A DNA stretch of 64,000 nucleotides from Marinilabiliaceae bacterium JC017. Lineage in GTDB: Bacteria; Bacteroidota; Bacteroidia; Bacteroidales; Marinilabiliaceae. The stretch's first letter is position 1. Each line of letters starts with the position of its first letter. Of this stretch, positions 44,457 through 53,190 are shown piece by piece. The stretch spans positions 1,456 to 65,455 of the forward strand of contig RHGE01000027.1 of NCBI GenBank assembly GCA_004296775.1. Direction: 5' to 3'. The translations under genes and the position numbers were made by a program. Below the pieces are notes generated by a model. It had not been told where the DNA came from. It made no database searches and worked only from the letters and a program-made list of their open reading frames with translations.

Positions 44457-45863
44457 ATGGAAAATTTAATGGGACGGAACAACTGGTTTACTAACTTGAG
44501 ATTTTTGACGAAGATATTTGTGTTTGTGCAGGTATTTTCGGTATTAACATTGATGACAGCATGTGATGAAGGGATTTTGGACGAGGAGGAAAAAGTCGAC
44601 AATGGTGGAGACAACAACGGCGGTGATGAAAACGGTGGTGAAGACAACAATGGCGGCGAAATTCCTGCTGGTGATATAAAAATATTTCCAGGGGCCGAAG
44701 GGTATGGAACCGATTCAAGAGCTGCTTATGGTAGCGATGTAGAGCCTGAAATTATCGTTGTGACTAACTTAAATGATTCCGGGGAAGGATCATTGAGAGA
44801 CGCAGTAGAGAGTAATAAACCACGGGTGATTGTGTTTGAAGTAAGTGGAGTGATTACGCTTGATAGCTGGTTAAGAATATATGATCCTTATGTGACTATT
44901 GCCGGACAAACTGCGCCTTATCCTGGTATTACCTTGCGTAAATATGGATTGTCGGTGGCCACACATGATGTGTTGGTACAAGGTTTGAAAGTACGCCCGG
45001 GTAACCTTTCAGGAAATCATTATGATGCAATAGGTATGGGACCTTATGGTGATACCGATGTCTATAATGTGATTATTGACCGTTGTTCAATCGGTTGGGG
45101 TTTGGATGAAAATGTTGGTATGTGGCAGATTGGTAAAGGAATTACCATTAGTAACTGTTTGATTAGTGAAGGGCTGAATCCTAAAGGTCATGGTTTTGGA
45201 ATGTTGGCGATGAACGTGGATGAGATCAGTGTGATTAAAAACCTTTTTGTCCACAATACTGATCGTAATCCTTTAGTTAACGGGAGTTCTGAAACAGCTT
45301 TAGTGGCCAACAATTTTGTTTATAACAGTGATACTCACGCTATCTATTTTGGCCATCGGGAAGGAACTGATGTACCCATTCATGGAGCTGCTATCTGTAA
45401 CTACTATTTGCCGGGTTCTAAAAACAGAAATGAGTATATCGTTTCTATCCATAGTGGCATGCATTCCGACTCAAAAGTTTATTTGGAAGACAATAAAACC
45501 GAAGATGTGTCGGCTAGTAGTCCATGGTCTGGCAGCCTGGTATTTAATCCTGCTGATTTGGATGTAAGAACGGATAATTTACCAATTGAAATGCCTGAAA
45601 TGGAAATGTTTACCATTTCGGATCTGAAAGACTACGTGCTTAAAAATGCAGGTGCAAGTGCCAACGATCGTGATCCTATTGATGCACGTATTGTAAAAGA
45701 TGTGGTTGATCAAACAGGTAGCCGTATCGTTGATCCTTCAGACGTAGGTGGTTGGTATTGGGAATCAAATACCAGAAAACTGCAGATACCTGAAAATCCT
45801 CACGCTGATGCCAGTGATAATGGTTATTCTAACCTGGAAGAATGGTTGTATAAGCAGTTGTAA
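44457..45863 (+). CDS. Pectate-lyase-like lipoprotein (parallel beta-helix)
   Basis: The 468-residue product has a lipoprotein signal, with a hydrophobic stretch ending in the lipobox LMTAC near residue 36. The following acidic residues match a Bacteroidota surface-export signal, and an Asn/Gly/Asp/Glu repeat linker (about 45-75) comes next. The mature part begins IFPGAEGYGTDSRAAYG and has the layout of family 1-type pectate lyases: IVVTNLNDSGEGSLRDAVES, VFEVSGVITL, TIAGQTAPYPGITLRKYG, then DRCSIGWGLDENVGM, all forming beta-helix rungs. It likely acts on pectin-like polymers at the cell surface; catalytic residues are not assigned. No SusC/SusD pair is nearby. ATG 44457 is preferred over GTG 44448. 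Confidence 0.83.
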   Translation: MENLMGRNNWFTNLRFLTKIFVFVQVFSVLTLMTACDEGILDEEEKVDNGGDNNGGDENGGEDNNGGEIPAGDIKIFPGAEGYGTDSRAAYGSDVEPEIIVVTNLNDSGEGSLRDAVESNKPRVIVFEVSGVITLDSWLRIYDPYVTIAGQTAPYPGITLRKYGLSVATHDVLVQGLKVRPGNLSGNHYDAIGMGPYGDTDVYNVIIDRCSIGWGLDENVGMWQIGKGITISNCLISEGLNPKGHGFGMLAMNVDEISVIKNLFVHNTDRNPLVNGSSETALVANNFVYNSDTHAIYFGHREGTDVPIHGAAICNYYLPGSKNRNEYIVSIHSGMHSDSKVYLEDNKTEDVSASSPWSGSLVFNPADLDVRTDNLPIEMPEMEMFTISDLKDYVLKNAGASANDRDPIDARIVKDVVDQTGSRIVDPSDVGGWYWESNTRKLQIPENPHADASDNGYSNLEEWLYKQL

Positions 45864-45908
45864 TTAGAAAAAAAATTGCGGGGAGAGCCGGTGTGCAAAA
45901 TATTTTCT

Positions 45909-45937
45909 TTTGAATTAAAATAAAAATTCTATCTTTG
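45909..45937 (+). promoter_or_regulatory. Promoter of tRNA-Arg
   Basis: TTTG (45909-45912) and TATCTTTG (45930-45937) match the -33 and -7 boxes of the Bacteroidota promoter with a 17-base spacer. The mature tRNA starts 12 bases downstream. Confidence 0.7.
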
Positions 45938-45948
45938 CGCACCGTAAT

Positions 45949-46020
45949 GGTCCCGTAGTTCAATGGATAGAATACCGGATTCCGGTTCCGGCGATGTGGG
46001 TTCGATTCCCGCCGGGATCA
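45949..46020 (+). tRNA. tRNA-Arg (anticodon CCG)
   Basis: A 72-base cloverleaf fits: acceptor GGTCCCG with CGGGATC, D arm GTTC/GAAT, anticodon stem CCGGA/TCCGG with loop TTCCGGT giving anticodon CCG (codon CGG), and T arm GTGGG/CCCGC with loop TTCGATT. The discriminator base is A and CCA is not encoded. It has its own promoter and terminator. Confidence 0.95.
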
Positions 46021-46028
46021 CAGAAAAG

Positions 46029-46064
46029 AACAACCATCAATAATTTGATGGTTGTTTTTTTTTG
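46029..46064 (+). terminator. Terminator after tRNA-Arg
   Basis: AACAACCATCAA (46029-46040) pairs perfectly with TTGATGGTTGTT (46045-46056), with a 4-base loop and a long T-run after it. Confidence 0.9.
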
Positions 46065-46191
46065 CCCTTTATAGAAGGTGGTGGCAGGTGTTTGGTAAGG
46101 TGAAATTGAACGGAAAGGTTTGTGTTTTAAGTAGAAAAAATAGAAGGGCAGAAAAGCCTTAAGTTTTTGAAGAAATTTAACAGGAGGAATA

Positions 46192-47487
46192 ATGATTAAA
46201 AGTTTTTTTAAACTTCAGGAATATAAGACAACGATACGTACAGAAGTAGTGGCAGGTATTACCACGTTTATGACCATGGCGTATATTTTGGCCGTTAACC
46301 CTGCTATCTTATCTGAAACCGGAATGGATAAAAATGCACTATTTACTGCCACGGCCCTTTCTGCAGGGGTTGCTACGCTGGTAATGGCTCTTTGGGCGCG
46401 CCTCCCGTTTGCTTTGGCACCAGGTATGGGAGTGAATGCTTTTTTTGCTTTCACTATCTGTAAGGGGATGGGTTATTCCTGGGAACTGGCTTTGGCGGCT
46501 GTTTTTCTGGAAGGGATAATATTTATGCTCCTGACCTTCTTTAATGTGCGGGAATTAATCGTGAACTCTATTCCTATGGGGCTTAAAAATGCGATATCAG
46601 CTGGCTTAGGTCTTTTTATTGCTTTCATTGGAATGCAAAGCGCTGGCTTGATTGTGGCCAACGATAATGTCATTGTGGCTATGGGTGATCTGAAATCGGT
46701 ACCTGTGCTGCTTACATTATTGGGTTTTGTGTTGACCGGCGTTCTTTTGGCCCTAAAAGTAAAAGGGGCTTTGTTGGTGGGGATTATTGTTATCACTTTA
46801 ACTGGAATTCCATTTGGGATAACCCAATTACCTGAGGGAAGTATTATTTCCTTGCCACCTGATTTATCGCCTATAGCCTTTAAGTTTGATTTTGCCCATA
46901 TATTTTCATCCGATATGTTTTTGGTGTTGTTTACTCTGCTTTTCTTAGACATGTTTAATACCGTAGGGACATTGGTGGGAGTCGCTTCCAAAACGAATAT
47001 GATGAATGAAAAGGGGGAGATTCCACGGGTACGTCAGGCTTTATTTGCCGATGCCATTGGAACCACTGCCGGTGCGCTAATGGGAACATCCACGGTAACT
47101 ACATATGTGGAAAGTGCCTCCGGTGTGTTAGAAGGAGGAAGAACCGGATTGACTGCTTTAACCACGGCTATTTTATTTTTTCTGGCTCTTTTTGTCGCGC
47201 CAGTATTTTTAATGGTACCTGCTGTTGCCACGGCTCCGATACTCATGTTGGTTGGCGTTTTCATGATGGAGCCCATATTGAAAATTGATTTTAGTGATTA
47301 TACGGAAGCCATACCGGCATTTCTTGCCATTATTTTAATGCCATTGGCTTATAGTGTGGTAGAAGGAATTACTTTTGGCGTAATGTCTTATGTGATTCTA
47401 AAGGTATTATCCGGGCGTTACAAGGAACTGTCAATAGTTATAGTTGTATTGGCTGTGCTTTTTGCCTTAAAGTATTTTGTGTTTTGA
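46192..47487 (+). CDS. NCS2 family purine permease (AzgA/guanine-hypoxanthine type)
   Basis: The 431-residue protein has about 12 to 14 hydrophobic segments and belongs to the AzgA-like branch of the nucleobase:cation symporter-2 family, which imports adenine, guanine or hypoxanthine with protons. It shows EVVAGITTFMTMAYILAVNP near the N terminus (about 18-37), ALAPGMGVNAFFAFTIC (about 74-90), and FLDMFNTVGTLVGVA (about 249-263). GTSTVTTYVESASGVLEGGR (about 299-318) is the family's characteristic re-entrant segment. The substrate is inferred by family. A strong AGGAGG precedes ATG 46192, unusual for this phylum. A terminator follows. Confidence 0.88.
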   Translation: MIKSFFKLQEYKTTIRTEVVAGITTFMTMAYILAVNPAILSETGMDKNALFTATALSAGVATLVMALWARLPFALAPGMGVNAFFAFTICKGMGYSWELALAAVFLEGIIFMLLTFFNVRELIVNSIPMGLKNAISAGLGLFIAFIGMQSAGLIVANDNVIVAMGDLKSVPVLLTLLGFVLTGVLLALKVKGALLVGIIVITLTGIPFGITQLPEGSIISLPPDLSPIAFKFDFAHIFSSDMFLVLFTLLFLDMFNTVGTLVGVASKTNMMNEKGEIPRVRQALFADAIGTTAGALMGTSTVTTYVESASGVLEGGRTGLTALTTAILFFLALFVAPVFLMVPAVATAPILMLVGVFMMEPILKIDFSDYTEAIPAFLAIILMPLAYSVVEGITFGVMSYVILKVLSGRYKELSIVIVVLAVLFALKYFVF

Positions 47488-47526
47488 TAGAGGTTCAAAG
47501 GTTACAGAATTAATTAGATAATATGG

Positions 47527-47553
47527 AAGGGTACTTGTGAGTACCCTTTTTTT
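47527..47553 (+). terminator. Terminator after the purine permease
   Basis: AAGGGTACT (47527-47535) pairs with AGTACCCTT (47540-47548) around a 4-base loop, then TTTTT. It is 40 bases past the stop codon. Confidence 0.9.
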
Positions 47554-47606
47554 ATAGGTTGTGCTGATTTTTTTTTGATCATGTGATGGTATGAATTAAG
47601 CGCATA

Positions 47607-47677
47607 GGGAGCAGTTTTACCAACATGTTGTTCAAATTGATTGTTGTCTATGCTTTCAAAACCACGAACTTAAGGTG
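47607..47677 (+). repeat. Left copy of a ~70-bp direct repeat flanking a tandem array
   Basis: This block (key words GGGAGCA, ACATGTTGTTCAAA, TTGTCTATGCT, GAACT) recurs at 48174-48244 with roughly 80 percent identity by eye. The two copies are 567 bases apart and enclose the 105-bp tandem array. Confidence 0.7.
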
Positions 47678-47734
47678 TGAGCATGGTCAAGTGAGATACG
47701 GTTAGGGGTGTTGAAGTAAGGATTTAGACACTTT

Positions 47735-48154
47735 GACTTTCAATTATGGCAACCTGAGAAGCGATCATGGAAGTCTGAGATGAAAACATGGCAGTCAAAG
47801 ATGTAAATATGATAGTCGAAGAAATGGTTTAGGCATCCTGACTTTCAATTATGGCAACCTGAGAAGCGATCATGGAAGTCTGAGATGAAAACATGGCAGT
47901 CAAAGATGTAAATATGACAGTCGAAGAAATGGTTTAGGCATCCTGACTTTCAATTATGGCATCCTGAGAAGCGATCATGGAAGTCTGAGATGAAAACATG
48001 GCAGTCAAAGATGTAAATATGACAATCGAAGAAATGGTTTAGGCATGCTGACTTTCAATTATGACAACCTGAGAGTCGATCATGGAAGTCTGAGATGAAA
48101 ACATGGCAGTCAAAGATGTAGATATGATAGTCGAAGAAATGATTTAGGGAATCT
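47735..48154. repeat. 105-bp tandem repeat, four copies, made of five 21-bp subunits
   Basis: Copies begin at 47735, 47840, 47945 and 48050 with an exact 105-base period and only a few substitutions. Each copy is itself five 21-base subunits that start ATGGCAACCTGAG, ATGGAAGTCTGAG, ATGGCAGTCAAAG, ATGACAGTCGAAG and TAGGCATCCTGAC. Stops occur in all six frames, so it does not encode a repeat protein. The stretch 47554-48457 has no gene I can support. Confidence 0.85.
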
Positions 48155-48173
48155 TACTTTTAAATATCCCTTG

Positions 48174-48244
48174 GGGAGCAACTTTTACCCACATGTTGTT
48201 CAAACAGGATGTTGTCTATGCTGTCAAAATAATGAACTAAAGGC
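48174..48244 (+). repeat. Right copy of the ~70-bp direct repeat
   Basis: Partner of 47607-47677, sharing GGGAGCA, ACATGTTGTTCAAA and TTGTCTATGCT in order. It directly follows the decayed end of the last 105-bp unit. Confidence 0.7.
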
Positions 48245-48263
48245 AACATCCCTCGAAGGGGCT

Positions 48264-48288
48264 TTTTTTCAGGCTACTCCTGAAAAAA
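48264..48288. other. Inverted repeat upstream of the FAD/Fe-S oxidoreductase
   Basis: TTTTTTCAGG (48264-48273) and CCTGAAAAAA (48279-48288) are perfect complements around a 5-base loop. It is 170 bases before the next start. The T-run comes before rather than after the stem, so it is not a normal terminator on either strand. Confidence 0.5.
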
Positions 48289-48457
48289 CATAGTGTCTTA
48301 TTAGTGATATTCGTGTGTTTTCAGGCAGAATATTACAATCCCGGTCATGTAATAATCTTGATTTTTGATACTCGTGTCTGTGTACTTTTCTGGTTTGTTC
48401 AAGTTAGGTATTCATTAATTTTCTAATTTTATGTGTTTTTTTTAAGATGATTATATT

Positions 48458-51385
48458 ATGGACGATCCATTACCGCAACATTCTTTTGATGAGCTGAAAA
48501 GCCGAATAAAAGGAGATCTTTTTTTAGACGAAACAAGTAAGTTACTTTATGCCACAGATGCTTCAGCTTATTTTGAAAAGCCGCTGGGTGTCGTGCGTCC
48601 GAGGGATGCACGGGATGTGGAGATGATTATTCGGTTTGCCAATAAATACAAAATACCATTGATTCCGCGTACGGCTGGTACTTCGCTTGCCGGACAGGTC
48701 GTGGGAAATGGGTTGGTGGTTGATACCGGCCGGTATATGAATAAAATCCTGGAGCTGAATCAGGAACAGCGGTGGGTTCGGGTGGAGCCAGGCGTTGTTT
48801 TGGATGAGCTTAATCAGTATTTGGAGCCTTATGGCTTGTTTTTTGGGCCAGAGACTTCAACATCCAACCGATGTATGATTGGTGGTATGGTTGGGAATAA
48901 TTCGTGTGGAGCACATTCTATATTATATGGTAGTACAAGAGATCACACCTGTTCGGTTAGTGGTTTTTTGAGTAATGGCGATGAGGTAACGTTTAAAGAT
49001 CTTCAGAAAAGGGAGTTTGAGAAAAAATGTCGTAAGGAATCCTTTGAAGGCGATATATACAGGCAGTTGCGCGATGTTTTAACCAATAAAGAGAATAGGA
49101 GGGCAATAAAAAAGGAGTTTCCGCATCCTGATATTCATAGGCGTAATACAGGATATGCACTGGATATGTTGAAGGACGTTGTTTCTTTTAAAGAAAATGG
49201 TGAACCTTTTAATATGTGTAAACTATTGGCCGGATCAGAAGGGACCTTGATGTTTACCACAGAGATCACATTAAACCTGGTGCCTTTGCCTCCTTCCGAA
49301 ACAGGATTGGTTTGTGTTCACCTTAAAACCTTGGAGGAGGCTATTGAAGCGAACCTGGTGGCTCTTAAGTTTGAACCCGGGGCTGTGGAGCTAATGGATA
49401 AAACGGTATTGGAACTCACCAAGGGAAATGCGTTGCAACGAAAAAACAGGTTTTTTCTGCAAGGAGAACCAGAGGCGTTGTTATTAGTGGAGTTTGCCCG
49501 CCATACCAAAAATGAGATTGTGCAAATTGCCCGGGATTTGGAAGCTGTTTTGCGCGAGAAAGGTTATGGCTATGCTTTTCCGGTCTTATTTGGTAAGGAC
49601 ATAAAAAAAGTATGGGCGTTACGTAAGGCTGGTTTGGGAGTCTTGGCCAATATGCCGGGTGATGAGCGACCGGTACCGGTTATTGAGGATACTGCAGTTC
49701 GCCCCAAAGATTTGCCTGCCTACGTTGTCGATATCAAACAGATGTTGAGTAAGTACAAAAAGGAATGTGTGTATTATGCCCATATTGGTAGTGGAGAGTT
49801 GCATTTGAGGCCTGTATTAAACATGAAGAAGGAGGCGGATGTTGAACTCTTTCATCAAATTGCAGAGGATACGGCGCATATTGTAAAGAAATACAGAGGC
49901 TCTTTAAGCGGAGAGCATGGGGATGGTCGTTTGAGAGGACAGTTTATTCCCTTAATGGTTGGGGAGCATAATTATGCCCTTTTCAGACAAGTGAAAAGTA
50001 TTTTTGATCCCAACAATATTCTAAATCCAGGTAAGATTACCGACACGCCACGCATGAATTCTTCTTTGCGGTATAAGCAGGTGAAGCGCGAAGTTATTAA
50101 TCAACCTGTTTTTTCCTGGGAAAAAACACAGGGATTAGTTCGTGCGGCTGAAAAATGTAGTGGGTCCGGAGATTGTCGGAAAAGTCATTTAATTGGTGGA
50201 ACAATGTGTCCCAGTTATATGGGAACCCGAGATGAAAAGCATTCCACAAGGGGACGGGCTAATATGTTACGGGAGTTTTTTGCCGGAACCATTCCTGCTG
50301 ATAAAATGGGGTATGAAGAGGTGAAGGGTGTTCTTGACTTGTGTCTGTCTTGTAAGGCTTGTAAATCAGAGTGTCCGTCAAATGTTGATATGACTAAGCT
50401 TAAGGCCGAGTTTTATAATCACTACCATAATCAATTTGGTATTCCGCTGCGTTCGCGATTAATAGCATGGTTGCCAGTTATAAATAAGTATACGTCAAGT
50501 GTTCCTTATTTGTATAATATAGGAGTGAACTCCTTAGTGTTGAAAAGGTGGAATAGTAATTTTCTCGGCTTTTCATCCAAGCGAGCAATGCCTGAAATGA
50601 ATAAACTGACGTTGGTAAAATGGTTTAAGCGACATGATCGAAACGAGGGGCAGAGAAAGAGTGTTTATCTTTTTGCTGATGAGTTTACTAATTACAATGA
50701 TAGTGATATAGGGATAAAGGCAACTCTTTTGCTGGAAAAGCTTGGTTATGATGTCAAGATTCCGAATCATGTGGAGAGTGGGCGGACATGCCTTTCTAAA
50801 GGATTATTAAAGAGGGCAAAAAAGTTAGCTGAAAAAAATGTCACCCAATTACATGGTCTGGTTTCCGAAGATATGCCTTTGATTGGCATTGAGCCTTCAG
50901 GGATATTAACCTTCAGGGATGAATATCCCGAATTGGTCTCTGATCAGTTAAAGGATAAAGCTAAGGCACTTGCAAAGAATTGTTTCACGATTGAAGAGTT
51001 TATGTCTCGTGAATTTGAGGCGGGTAATATTTTGTCAGATAAATTCTCACAGGAGGAAAAAAAGATCCGATTCCATGCTCATTGTTATCAGAAAGCTCTT
51101 TCGGATCCCAATTGTACGAAGAAAATACTTGAAATACCTGCGAATTATAGTGCTGAAGAGATTCCATCGGGGTGTTGTGGTATGGCCGGAGCCTTCGGGT
51201 ATGAAAAAGAGCATTACGATTTATCTATGAGAATAGGGGAGCTGGTGCTTTTCCCTGAAGTGCGGAATACCCCTGAATCCTTCATGGTTGTTGCAGCAGG
51301 TACTTCTTGTCGCCATCAAATTAAAGATGGTACAGGCAGAGAGGCGTTGCATCCGGTAAATGTGTTATACGATGCTTTATTATAA
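48458..51385 (+). CDS. FAD-linked oxidase fused to Fe-S/CCG domains (D-lactate or glycolate dehydrogenase-like)
   Basis: The 975-residue protein joins the GlcD/Dld and GlcF/LldE types of subunit in one chain. The FAD-binding domain has PRTAGTSLAGQVVGNGLVVD (about 69-88) and GNNSCGAHSILYGSTRDH (about 145-162). The FAD-oxidase C-terminal domain ends with the GEHGDGRLRG motif (about 485-494) and NPGKI. Two ferredoxin-like sites follow, CSGSGDCRKSHLIGGTMC (about 567-584) and CLSCKACKSECPSNVDM (about 629-645), then cysteine-rich CCG segments with HAHCYQKAL and SGCCGMAGAFGYE (about 903-915). Such enzymes oxidise 2-hydroxy acids, usually D-lactate, at the membrane. The exact substrate is not readable. 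Monocistronic. Confidence 0.85.
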   Translation: MDDPLPQHSFDELKSRIKGDLFLDETSKLLYATDASAYFEKPLGVVRPRDARDVEMIIRFANKYKIPLIPRTAGTSLAGQVVGNGLVVDTGRYMNKILELNQEQRWVRVEPGVVLDELNQYLEPYGLFFGPETSTSNRCMIGGMVGNNSCGAHSILYGSTRDHTCSVSGFLSNGDEVTFKDLQKREFEKKCRKESFEGDIYRQLRDVLTNKENRRAIKKEFPHPDIHRRNTGYALDMLKDVVSFKENGEPFNMCKLLAGSEGTLMFTTEITLNLVPLPPSETGLVCVHLKTLEEAIEANLVALKFEPGAVELMDKTVLELTKGNALQRKNRFFLQGEPEALLLVEFARHTKNEIVQIARDLEAVLREKGYGYAFPVLFGKDIKKVWALRKAGLGVLANMPGDERPVPVIEDTAVRPKDLPAYVVDIKQMLSKYKKECVYYAHIGSGELHLRPVLNMKKEADVELFHQIAEDTAHIVKKYRGSLSGEHGDGRLRGQFIPLMVGEHNYALFRQVKSIFDPNNILNPGKITDTPRMNSSLRYKQVKREVINQPVFSWEKTQGLVRAAEKCSGSGDCRKSHLIGGTMCPSYMGTRDEKHSTRGRANMLREFFAGTIPADKMGYEEVKGVLDLCLSCKACKSECPSNVDMTKLKAEFYNHYHNQFGIPLRSRLIAWLPVINKYTSSVPYLYNIGVNSLVLKRWNSNFLGFSSKRAMPEMNKLTLVKWFKRHDRNEGQRKSVYLFADEFTNYNDSDIGIKATLLLEKLGYDVKIPNHVESGRTCLSKGLLKRAKKLAEKNVTQLHGLVSEDMPLIGIEPSGILTFRDEYPELVSDQLKDKAKALAKNCFTIEEFMSREFEAGNILSDKFSQEEKKIRFHAHCYQKALSDPNCTKKILEIPANYSAEEIPSGCCGMAGAFGYEKEHYDLSMRIGELVLFPEVRNTPESFMVVAAGTSCRHQIKDGTGREALHPVNVLYDALL

Positions 51386-51727
51386 AAATAGGGCATTTAT
51401 ATTTTTGTAGGACTTTGATGACTTTTGACAGGTATTTTAATAAAAGTAAGGCGTGGTATCTGGTGATGGTTAAGGGAAAGTGAGATCATTTTAGAGAATA
51501 TTTGAATAGATGCTTACAGATTTTGATGTTCTTGCGGACTTGGAATGCCTGATATATGTCATGAAGTGTTATATAACATCTTTATGGATATTATAAAGTG
51601 CGCCAGATGAGGTAAATGGAGAAAAGTAAAAAAAGTAAGAATTCTCTTACAAATTATAATGACCTTAATTAAAAATGTCTATTTTTGATTCTGTAATTAG
51701 ATCCAATTTTTAAAATACCTTTTGACA
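51386..51727 (+). promoter_or_regulatory. Upstream region of gdhA with -7 box and dyad
   Basis: In this 342-base spacer TATTTTTG at 51680-51687 is a full TAnnTTTG match upstream of the glutamate dehydrogenase start. A dyad GTAAGA-ATTC-TCTTAC lies at 51635-51650, about 30 bases before the -7 box, where a regulator could bind (inference). No TTTG was found at -33. The rest shows no gene. Confidence 0.5.
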
Positions 51728-53065
51728 ATGGATGCAAAGATTAAGGAATTCATGGATAACCTCAGGATGAAAAATCCAGGAGAGGATGAGTTTTTACAAG
51801 CTGCACAGGAAGTGGTAGAAACCGTTTGGGATTTCTATCAGGAAAATCCGCATTATATAAAAGCAAAAATATTGGAGCGGATGACTGAGCCTGAAAGAGT
51901 AATCATGTTCCGTGTACCATGGGTAGACGACAATGGTGAGGTTCAGGTAAACCGTGGATACCGGGTTGAGTTTAACTCCGCAATAGGGCCTTATAAAGGT
52001 GGTTTGCGTTTTCACCCTAGTGTAACATTAAGTGGTCTTAAATTCTTAGGTTTTGAGCAAACCTTTAAGAATAGTCTTACTTCCCTGCCTATGGGTGGTG
52101 GTAAAGGAGGATCGGACTTCAATCCTAAAGGAAAATCTGACATCGAGATTATGCGTTTCTGTCAGGCTTTCATGAGTGAGTTGTTCCGTCACATTGGACC
52201 AAATACTGATGTACCAGCTGGTGATATCGGTGTTGGTGGCCGTGAAATTGGCTACTTGTTTGGGCAATATAAAAAATTGCGCAACGAGTTTACCGGTGTT
52301 TTAACTGGAAAAGGACAAGAGTTTGGTGGTAGTTTAATTCGTCCGGAAGCAACTGGTTTTGGAGCTATCTATTTCGTACGCGAAATGTTGGCAACAAAAG
52401 GAGAAACTTTGGAAGGAAAAACAATTGCTGTGTCTGGTTTCGGTAATGTTGCATGGGGTGCAGTCATGAAGGCTACAGAATTGGGTGGTAAAGTTGTTAC
52501 TATCTCTGGTCCTGATGGCTATATTTATGATTCGGAAGGTATCTCAGGTGAGAAGATTGACTATTTGTTAGAGTTGCGTGCTTCTAATCAGGATATTGTT
52601 CGTCCATATGCTGAGAAATTCGGTGCTCAGTTTATTGAAGGGCAGAAGCCATGGATGCAAAAAGTAGATATTGCAATTCCTTGTGCTATTCAAAATGAGC
52701 TGAATGAAGAAGATGCAAAAACGCTCATCGCTAATGGATGTCAGTTGATCGCTGAAGCTTCAAATATGGGTTGTACTGCAGAAGCAGCTTTCCTTGCTTC
52801 TGAAAAGATCACGTTTGCTCCTGGTAAAGCAGTGAATGCAGGTGGTGTGGCAGTATCTGGTTTGGAAATGTCTCAAAACAGTATGCGTCTTAATTGGTCT
52901 GAAGAAGAGGTGGATGCACGTTTGAAGCAGATCATGATCAACATTCATAATTCATGTGTGAAGTATGGTGTTGAGCCAAATGGAAAAATAAATTATATCA
53001 AGGGTGCTAACATTGGTGGTTTTGTGAAAGTTGCTGATGCTATGATGGCTCAAGGTATTGTTTAA
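51728..53065 (+). CDS. gdhA: NADP-type glutamate dehydrogenase (first copy)
   Basis: GDH interconverts 2-oxoglutarate plus ammonia and glutamate. The 445-residue hexameric-type protein shows [20 protein letters not shown] (about 86-105), [20 protein letters not shown] (about 119-138) with the catalytic lysine, [20 protein letters not shown] (about 160-179), and the nucleotide-binding SGFGNVAWGA. The short length and motif set match the bacterial NADP(H)-linked family. I use ATG 51728 (MDAKIKEF); the in-frame TTG at 51722 is discarded. A second GDH lies at 57625-58977. A terminator follows. Confidence 0.93.
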   Translation: MDAKIKEFMDNLRMKNPGEDEFLQAAQEVVETVWDFYQENPHYIKAKILERMTEPERVIMFRVPWVDDNGEVQVNRGYRVEFNSAIGPYKGGLRFHPSVTLSGLKFLGFEQTFKNSLTSLPMGGGKGGSDFNPKGKSDIEIMRFCQAFMSELFRHIGPNTDVPAGDIGVGGREIGYLFGQYKKLRNEFTGVLTGKGQEFGGSLIRPEATGFGAIYFVREMLATKGETLEGKTIAVSGFGNVAWGAVMKATELGGKVVTISGPDGYIYDSEGISGEKIDYLLELRASNQDIVRPYAEKFGAQFIEGQKPWMQKVDIAIPCAIQNELNEEDAKTLIANGCQLIAEASNMGCTAEAAFLASEKITFAPGKAVNAGGVAVSGLEMSQNSMRLNWSEEEVDARLKQIMINIHNSCVKYGVEPNGKINYIKGANIGGFVKVADAMMAQGIV

Positions 53066-53089
53066 GAATGAAATAGTGTTATTATATCG

Positions 53090-53116
53090 AGCCGCTCCAT
53101 ACTGTGGAGCGGCTTT
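53090..53116 (+). terminator. Terminator after gdhA
   Basis: AGCCGCTCCA (53090-53099) pairs perfectly with TGGAGCGGCT (53105-53114) around a 5-base loop, then TT. It is 25 bases past the stop. Confidence 0.8.
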
Positions 53117-53190
53117 GCTGTAAAAACCATTTAATAGATAAATTATTAACCTGGATAGGGGAGTGAAGACTGAAATAGGGAGCTGAAGAG

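Noticed and set aside
46473-46991. Antisense open frame of 172 codons inside the purine permease
   Set aside because: A shadow of the permease coding frame; no recognisable domain.
48264-48288. Intrinsic terminator
   Set aside because: The T-run precedes the stem rather than following it, on both strands; listed only as an inverted repeat.
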